A stretch of DNA of 12,282 nt from Limivivens sp034101475 (lineage in GTDB: Bacteria > Bacillota > Clostridia > Lachnospirales > Lachnospiraceae): contig JAXEJQ010000026.1 in the NCBI GenBank assembly GCA_034101475.1, positions 1 to 12,282 on the forward strand. Direction: 5' to 3'. Below, piece by piece: positions 1-9,000 of the stretch. Position 1 is the first letter of the stretch. Every line of letters starts with the position of its first letter. Position numbers and translations under genes: made by a program. The notes below the pieces were generated by a model. The model searched no databases and was not told where the DNA came from. It worked only from the letters and a program-made list of their open reading frames with translations.

Positions 1-3000
1 CATTTCTCAGTCCGGAGAAGGTTTTTTCTTTCTGTCCGGATACCCACTGAAGGGCTTCCCCTTTGACTGTTACTGCCAGCGCACCGATTTCTTCATCATT
101 TTCACCGGCCGCATAATGTACCTCAAGGTGTGCGCCTTCTACCGGTTTACCATCCTGATCAACCTTTGCGAAGGATACCTGCCGTAAAGAATCTCTGATA
201 ATCAGAAGATTATCTTCTACCGCCTTCCCGCCTACTGTTACAATTTCTTCAGAGCCAGATTCGTCTACTGAAATGACAAATCTTATATCACTTGCCACCG
301 TGTAGCCGTCCGGAGCAATCGTTTCTCTGAGAATATAGGTGGTACCTACGGTAAGGCCTCTCACTGTATGCGGCGTTGTTCCGGAAATCCATGTTGCTAC
401 AGGCGCCAGTTCCTGACCCTTGTCATCCAACGGAATAATCTGAATGGTGGCTCCGGGAAGTTCATCATCGCCAGTCACTTTCCGTTTACTTACCTGAATT
501 TCCGTCTGAGCATCATACATCACTACCTTGGTTGTCGTACCATCCGCATTCAAGGTAAATGTCTGATCGTCTGCCTTCAGGTATCCGGCCGGAACGCTTT
601 CCTCACACAGAACGTAGGTTTCCCCAACCTGCAGCTTCGCAAGTTCGGCTCCCTCCAGAACATATGGTGCATCTCCACTGGTAAACGAAATAAGTGCATT
701 GCCTACTTTCTTACCCGTAGTCTCATCATATGCATAAATTGCAAGTCCTGCACCCTTCAGCTCCGCTCCATCTGTCAGAGACTTCTTGGAAATCTCTAAT
801 TTCGGATAAACATTTTTAATGACAATTTCCGCAGGTTCCTCCTCGGTATTTCCAGGATCTCCCATGACAACCTGATAACCTTTCGGCACACCAGGTTTCT
901 TTTGATCGTCACCTTTAACATAATAACCGACTTCCTTAACAGAATATTTAATCGGTTTGCCGCCATATGTCTTGTCGAGATCATTCCAGGTGTAGGTCCA
1001 GACATCAAGGCTGCCGGTGACTGTTACGGCACCAATCGCTTCATCAGGTGTATATTTACCATCCTCTGTAATAGTGCGGCAGGCAATTATCGGATCCGCA
1101 TATTTCCCTGCCTGCTCGTCATACAAGGACATCATCAGCTGAAGGACAATCTTCTCAGGCCGAACTTCTTCGGAATCTCCCTGCCAGTACTTATACGCAG
1201 TCCTGGAAACCTTCTCTGTTTCATAATGGTTCTGGATTATCATGATACCCTCGCTTTCATAATAAGCAGGTGCATCATAATACGGAATATCACCTTTCTC
1301 TGTTACTTCTATATATCCGCCATTTTCACCAGAAACAAATTCTTTCACCGAATACGTAATGATTTGTCCGTTTTCTTTCTCAGGCAAATTACTCCAGGTG
1401 TATGACCAGTTATGCGCTTTGTTCAAAAGTACCGGCGTAGTCCCTACTTTTTCAGGTTGACTATTGCCCGTCTTTTTGTACAGCCACGCATAGACTTCAT
1501 TCGGCCTCAGACCTGCCATATTCTCGTTATCTGCCCAAACCTTTGAAACTTCCTTGTTAACACGGTCAACTTCACGGCTGTTCTTGATAACGACAACCGG
1601 TTGATTCAAATTAGTTACAGGAACAGAAGCTGCGTAAGAAAGTTCTGTATCCAGCGTAATGTCTTCTGCAGACGCTGCCAGTGCATAAACAGCTGTATAC
1701 TGCGTACCCTCTCCGCCATTCACTGTAAATGGAGTTTCTACTACACGATAAATAATTTCTCTGCTGTATTCAACTCCATCTTTTGTATACTTTTCATTCT
1801 TTGGAAGGTTCACCCAGGAAGCTTTCCAGCCGTTTGTCTCACTCAAATCGACGGTAGCACTATTCACCGAAGAAGTCTTCCATGTTTCTGTTTCTGCATT
1901 CTGATCCTTTTCCTGCAGAGTTACTCTAATTGTTTCCGGACGTACACCATCCTGATCATTCTCATCATCCCAGAGCTTTACTACATAGCGGTTGGTTTTC
2001 GCAATCTCGTGTGTATTTGTAATCGTATAAGAAAACGTTTCCGCACCAGCTGCAGATGTTTTTTGAACAGTTGATTGATACCCATCCAGATCTTCCGTGG
2101 TTGTCTGTCCGTTTTCTGTATAGAAGAATTCCTTGACACTATATACAATGGCTCTTCCGTTTTCATTCTTTTTCAGTCCGCTCCAGGTATAGGACCAGGT
2201 CTCATCTTCAAATCCTCCTGTACCATTTGAATTGGGCAATTCTACAACTCCGCCGTCCTCATTAGAAACAGGTTCGCCATCTGCATAGAGCTGTACCACG
2301 ATCTTAAGCGGCCTGATACCATCTCTGTTATCATCATCATTCCATATCTTTTGGACAGATACCGATGTTTCAGCAGCACGATACGTATTCGTCGCAGTAA
2401 CGGTTATCGTACTTCCATTCACAGCCTCAGCCATAGTAATATTGGTACTATACTGGGTTTCATCTTCTTCGGAATCTTCAGCTGCTGTCATTTCTTCCTG
2501 AACAGTATAGGTGATCTTCTTACCGTTTTCATATACAGGAAGATTGTTCCAGGTTCCTTCCAGTGTACTGTAATTACCATTTGTCGCGCTCAGAACGATG
2601 GGCTGCACTGAATTTCCAGATAAATCTTGTTCTACAGATTCCGGTACAGATTCATCTGTTACTGTTCCAACATAGCGATACAATGTAAAGGTGATTGTTG
2701 ACGGGCGAATCTTATCTCGGTTCGCACTGTCCTCCCATACCTTCTGTACCTTCACTGAAGTACTTTCCGGTTGATAACGATTGGTAATTTCAAAACCGTT
2801 CTGCGTCTTAACCGGAGTTCCCAGAGTATATGTTTCATTCGCTACGCCATTCGGATAAGTAACATCCGTTTCAAGAACCAGATAATCAATTTCACTGTTT
2901 GCTATCGAAGGTGCTGTTCCTGATATCTGACCCCATTTTTTCGGGAGCTGATTCCAGGTCTTTGTAGCCCATTCAGAAGCTGTTGAGTCTCCAGAGATAG

Positions 3001-6000
3001 TTGCTGATTCAATTTTTGTATAAACCTTTCCGCCATATCGAACATCATTGCTTCCATCTACTGTCGCACCATTTAATGTGCCGTCAGCTGCCAATTTCTG
3101 GCGATACAGGGTAAAGGTAATATCTACCGGTCTCTTATTATCACGGTTGTTCTGATCAACCCATTTCTTTGTGGCTGATACACTGGTATCATTCATAAAG
3201 GTATTTGTCATATTACATGTCCACTTACCATTTGAATAAACCGGCGTATTTTTCGTGTTGCTCCATCCGTCCAGATCTCCGTTATTCACTGCAGACTCTG
3301 TTACTGAATATGCAATCTCTTTTCCATTGAAATACCGATCCAAACCTTCCCATTTATATGTCCAGACCCCAGCATTCGGTGAGATTGTCTTTTCAGCAGG
3401 TTCACCATTCAATACCTTTATAAGATCATTGCCGGTAAGTGCAGTTCCATCCACCTTTGCTGTCAAAGTAACCTTAATTTGCTGAGGAATCACTGCATCC
3501 TGATCGCCTTTGGTATCCCAGGTTTTGGTACCCTCCACATCTGTCACTTTAGGGGTATAATGATTTGTAAATGTCCAGGTTGTTCCATCTTGCGAACTTG
3601 TCACATAATATGGGTTACCGTCTATTATTTCATCTTCCCGCTTTACAACGTCATATGAGCCACCGCCATTGTAAGTTACTTTTGTTTCCTCGATGGAATA
3701 CGTACAATCGTATGCCACTCCGTCAATATAAATCTTATCGGGTATATTCGACCAGGTATAACTCCAGGTTCCATTTGTATTTGCTGCTGTAAGAACCCGT
3801 GTTTCAACTGTTTGCGGCTCAGACAGGCCAGTATAGGTTCTCTGCAGTACAACCGTAACGCTTGCCGGTCTTACACCATCCTGATTATCTGCATCATCCC
3901 ATACCTTTTCGAAAGTATAATTCTTTACTTTCTTGTCATGATGATTGGTAATCGTCCAACCATCCTGGGATGTCGTCTGATAATATTCGCTGCCAGCTGT
4001 CTTCACAGTCGGAACCGACTCAAAATTCGCATCCGCTTGGCCAACCGGATCATAAGAGATACCAACCTCTTCTACCGAATAAATATATTCTGAATAATTG
4101 TAGCCATTTTCTTCCGAACCTGACTTGTGATATTTATCAAGCTCTGTCCAGGTATAGGACCAGGTATTTGCATCTGCAGCATTGACAGTTGACAAAATTA
4201 CGGTATCTACTACCTCTGCCTCTCCCGTGTTGCCATTCCAGGTTCTCTTTAACTGCATCTTAACCTGTTCCGGTCTGATCTCATCATAGTCATCCTCATC
4301 ATCCCAGACCTTTGTAACGGTCTTTTGTACAACAGCCTTATTTGGGATATGAAGCTGTCCATTCAAGGATGCGTTAATTTCACCCTGACCGGTACCAACT
4401 GTAAATTCTTTTACCAGTACAGGATCGGTAATTTCTTCATAACCTGCCGCTCCCTTAGTTTCATATAAGCGGTAGGTTTTTCCAGACTCAAAGAAATATT
4501 CCTGACCATCCTTGTAAAGAACATAAGCGGGAGTTCCGGTCGCAGACTCCTCAGGTTTACCAAAAGTAAGTCCATTTGTTCCTGTTGTACCGGTTGCCAG
4601 CAAAATCTCTGCACCATTCTCAAGCAAATACAGTTCAAATTCCACTCCGGAAAGCTTCGTATTGGAATTATTCTCAGCTTCCTTATACACGCTGATATAA
4701 ATCTTGCTTCCGCCGATTGACGCACTTCCAGAAGAATCAATGTCTGCAGAATCTCTCACTATGCTGCTATATTCATATCCTTCAGCTGTAAATACCGCAG
4801 TATTCGAATATGCCACTGGAACAACTCCGCTCGTCCCTTCAGGCTTCTGAAGCAGAGCACTATAGCGAATCCGATAGGTATTCTTTCCTGCCTCAGGTAT
4901 CGTCAGCTTCAACCGGTTATTACTATAAGTATAACTATAATTCGTAACCGCCGTTTCCGTATCGTCATCCTGAACAAGAACAACTTCAATCGTATTCTCC
5001 TGAATCGTCAGGGAAGCATCCGCCGGAACTAATACCGGCCTATCAACAACCGTATAATCACCTTCGAAATCTTCCGTAATATCACTCAGGCCTTTTCCGG
5101 AAATTTCGATCTGGAACTGTGCAACATATTTATTATCTTTTGTCGGAGCAATCGTCTGAGTCTTTACAATCGGTTTTGTCGCAGTATTGACCTCGTCATA
5201 AACTTTTCCAATCTCATCTGTTCCTGAAATAATCGAAGCTTCATTCGTATAATTCTTATTGTTTGCATTCGTAATTTCTGTCTGGTACGCAAGATAATAC
5301 TGTACATCCGGCTTCATACTTATCAGAATCGTAAATACAGGATTATTCAAAGTACCCGTATATTGCACGAACGCCCCACTAACCGTTTTCTGCACTCCTG
5401 AAGCGTCAATTGTAACAATTTTCGCTGTGCCATCCAGATATTGATGATTTGACGAAATTGTTTCACGAACGACTAATGGCATATCATCTGCTGTCAAAGT
5501 CTTATCCAGACTAATCGTCCAATTAATCTTCTTACCCGTATCATCAACGGAACCTGACTTCTTAAACAGATAGCTCTTTAACGTTTTTTTGGGAACCACA
5601 GACATCTCTGTTTTTCCATTAGCCGTCAGACGTGCGGTATTTCCAACGCTCTTATCCTCACCTGCATCAACTTGTGTCTGATAACTAATCTTTACAGTAT
5701 ATTCTGTACCCTTATCCGAAAGTGCAGATTTTGTCTGATCTGCCGTATCTGCAAAATACAGAGTGAAAGATTTCTTATTCTCTCCTACAACAATCGTATG
5801 ACTTCCGCTGTAGGTGTCGCCAATCGTTACATCAAAATTATCTGGCAGTATATGATCGCCATTTAATTCATCATAAAAGACAACATTCTGGAGACCGCCA
5901 ACCGGAACCGTGATTGTACTCTCCCACTGGGCATATTTGGTACCATCAACTTCTGTCGTTCCTTTATAATCCTTTACCACATGGCCAACACCAGTTCCAG

Positions 6001-9000
6001 TTCCCGTACCTGTATAGGAACCAGTGTCATTCACTACCTGACCTTCTTTTTCAATTGTAGCTGTATTTTCCTGAGTATTTGTTCCAGCGCCGGCACCGTC
6101 TACAAATGTATAATAGGAAAATTCATATTCGTAATTGCCATCCTCAGTTATCGTATAACTCCAGGACGTTCCTTCGGGCTGTAAAACCTCCTCCCATCTA
6201 AGAAATGATGTCGAAAGAATTATTCCCTCCGTTCCTTTCTTCACGACCTCAATCGGCTTAGAAATGTCATATCGTATATAATCAGAACCTAATGTATCAG
6301 AAATTGTAACATTTTGCGCATTCTGCTTACCGCCTTCGTTAACACGAATCGTCCACTTTACACGTCCATCTTCCTGAAGCTCACCTTCCGATTTATCCAC
6401 CCAATACTGACTATAAGATGGATTCACCGTGTCACGTACAGTTTCATCTCCATTAAAATCTACTGTGACAGTATTGCCGATTTTCTCTACAATACCATTA
6501 GCCGAATTCAATACCTCTTGTTTAATCTTAGCGTAATAAGTAATGGTGTATTCCTTATAGTTCTTACCATCCTCTTTGCTCAAAGAATCAGCCTGCAAAG
6601 TAAATCCATTTTGTGACCGAGCACTAAGCTGCAGGGCACCACTTGGTTCGATTTCAATAGGATGAGTGTTGTCAATCAGCAGCTCCAGATTCTCCTGTAA
6701 GGTATCTTTTACCGTCACATCTGTAACTGTCCCGTACACCAGGATGCTGATCTTATACTTGAAAATTCCTGCTGATTTCTGATAATCATCCAGAATTTCC
6801 TTCTGCACCGTTAATGTAGAATCTTCAAATTCCACAACTTTTGTTACATTGTCCGTAATTTTAATTTCCTCTGTATCCGGTGTAGAATTAACATCTCTGG
6901 AAAAGTTTCCACGGAACTTAAAGGAACCTGCGCAGTTCGGATACTCTTTAATATAAGCTGCCTTCAGATACAAAGTAACAAGCCCATCTTCACTGATACT
7001 GTAGGTACCACCTGTACCATATTTTGCAGCCTGCGAGGAGTCCTCTAAAACAATATCACCTGTCTCACCAAGGAAACCAGTGATTTTTTCCTTTGGTATC
7101 TGCAGAGTCAGCTTCGTAATCGGACTGATAAGCCGACCTTCCTCCGCATTCACATTTACCGGAAGCTGAAGACCATTCAGCACTTCGGAAAAGAATACCT
7201 GCATTTCAAAGCTTCCACCCTTTTCCAATCTATCACCGGAGTCATACTTATCTTTATAAGCACCAGTCTCATCCTTTGTATAAATTTCAAAGGAAGTAAT
7301 ATAGGGATCCAATGATCCGCCATCAAATATACTCGGTACACTTACTGGATCACTTTGACCAACACCAGAAATCGTACCTCCGCCATTCACATCAATTGTA
7401 ATAGCAGCGTTATTAACGACCTCCATATCATCAGACCAATTGATTTTATCAATCACATCCGTCTGAAATTCCAAATAAACTTCATCTGTAGTTTCCTGCA
7501 GATAAGTCGACCATGTCAGCTGGCCAGGTATGTCCTGTCCTGCATTGAACCAGACTTCACTGCGCGAGGACCCATTTTGCAAATAAGCCAAATGCTTCAT
7601 GGTATAATCCGCTAACTGAATCTGATCGTATACTTTTAAGCTATCCGGAAAAGTACACGTCAAATTAATCGTTCCTTCCTGCAGAGTACTACCAGATTCA
7701 TTAAAGTATACTTTCCAGACAATTCGACCTGTAGTAGTATCGTATTCACCTGTCACCCTATATTGAACACCTGCCCGCGGAGCAGACATTCTTTGCATAC
7801 CATACAAAGAGAAGCTATCCGTAGTAAAACCCACAGATTCTACCGTTCCTTCATCCGTGGCCTGCACATGATCCGTTACATCCTGAACCTCTGCCTCATC
7901 TGTAATATGAATAACGGAATAATCAACGACCTCTTTCTCTTCTGCTACTTCTTCAAAGAGCGGAGTCTTAAACTCCATGGTCACACTTACCAGACCTTCA
8001 GCCGGCTCTACGCGCTCACCATTTGCCAGGAAGTAAATATCGTAGAATACATATTCTGCTTCATAGTCTTCTTCTGTTCCAAGCTGATCCTCTGCCAGCG
8101 CTACTGCTTCATCATGGGCAAAACCTGTAACCAGATCTGCCTTCAGAACTGCGTCTGCCGGAATCTTCGCTTCTTCAGAAGCAACAGCAGTAATCACTAC
8201 CTCGCTGTCTTCATAGGTAAAGCTTGTTCCGTATTTTACTTCTGTCTCAGACTCTGTCTCCGTCTCGCTCTCGGATTCTGATTCACTTTCTGTCTCGGTT
8301 TCGGTTTCAGTCTCTACTGTCGTTTCTGTTTCCGTTTCCGTCTCAACAGCCGTCTCAGGCTCTGTCTCGGTTTCAACCGCATTTGCCTCAACGGTTACAA
8401 CCGTTGCATCGGTCTGAATGTTTTCAATAATATATTCGCCAGGATTGCCTGTAGTTCTGGCCGGAATGGTTCCGTCTACCAGGACTTCCGTGATCTCATA
8501 TCCTTCTTCTGCTGCAACGGTAAAAATGATCGTTCCGTTTTTCGCCATGGCGGTGGTGTTGGTCGCATCAACGCCGTCAACGGTAACGGTCACACCTTCT
8601 GCTACTGTGAAGGTTACAACATTTTCTACTACTGGTGCTTCGGTCTCAACAAGTTCTTCGGTCTCTGCCGGAGCTTCCGTTTCTGCTGCTTCCTCAGTTT
8701 CCGTTTTGATCTCACCGATCTCTTCTGTCTCAACAAATTCTTCCGTTTCAGCAAACTCTTCCGTTTCAACAGCTTCTTCGGTTTCTGTCTCAAGGACTGC
8801 TTCCGTTACAGCTTCTTCAGTCTCAGCCGGCGGCAGGGAATAGGTCACCTTCGCTGCGGTCTTCTGAATATCCTGATCGATGGGAACTTCACCCATTGCA
8901 CAGATCACAACGTCGAAAGTAATCTCTGTACCTGTGGTAACAGTGGAATCTGCAATCTGGAATTCCTGAATAAAGCTCTCGCCAGGCTTCAGCATATACT

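Noticed and set aside
4411..4740. Minus-strand 109-aa open frame inside the adhesin
   Set aside because: It is in a different frame from the adhesin, which encodes a clear SpaA domain here.
368..8843. Many plus-strand open frames of 60-170 aa across the left part of the window
   Set aside because: All are antisense to the continuous adhesin frame, rich in Cys, Ile, Arg and Phe, and without recognisable domains or ribosome sites.
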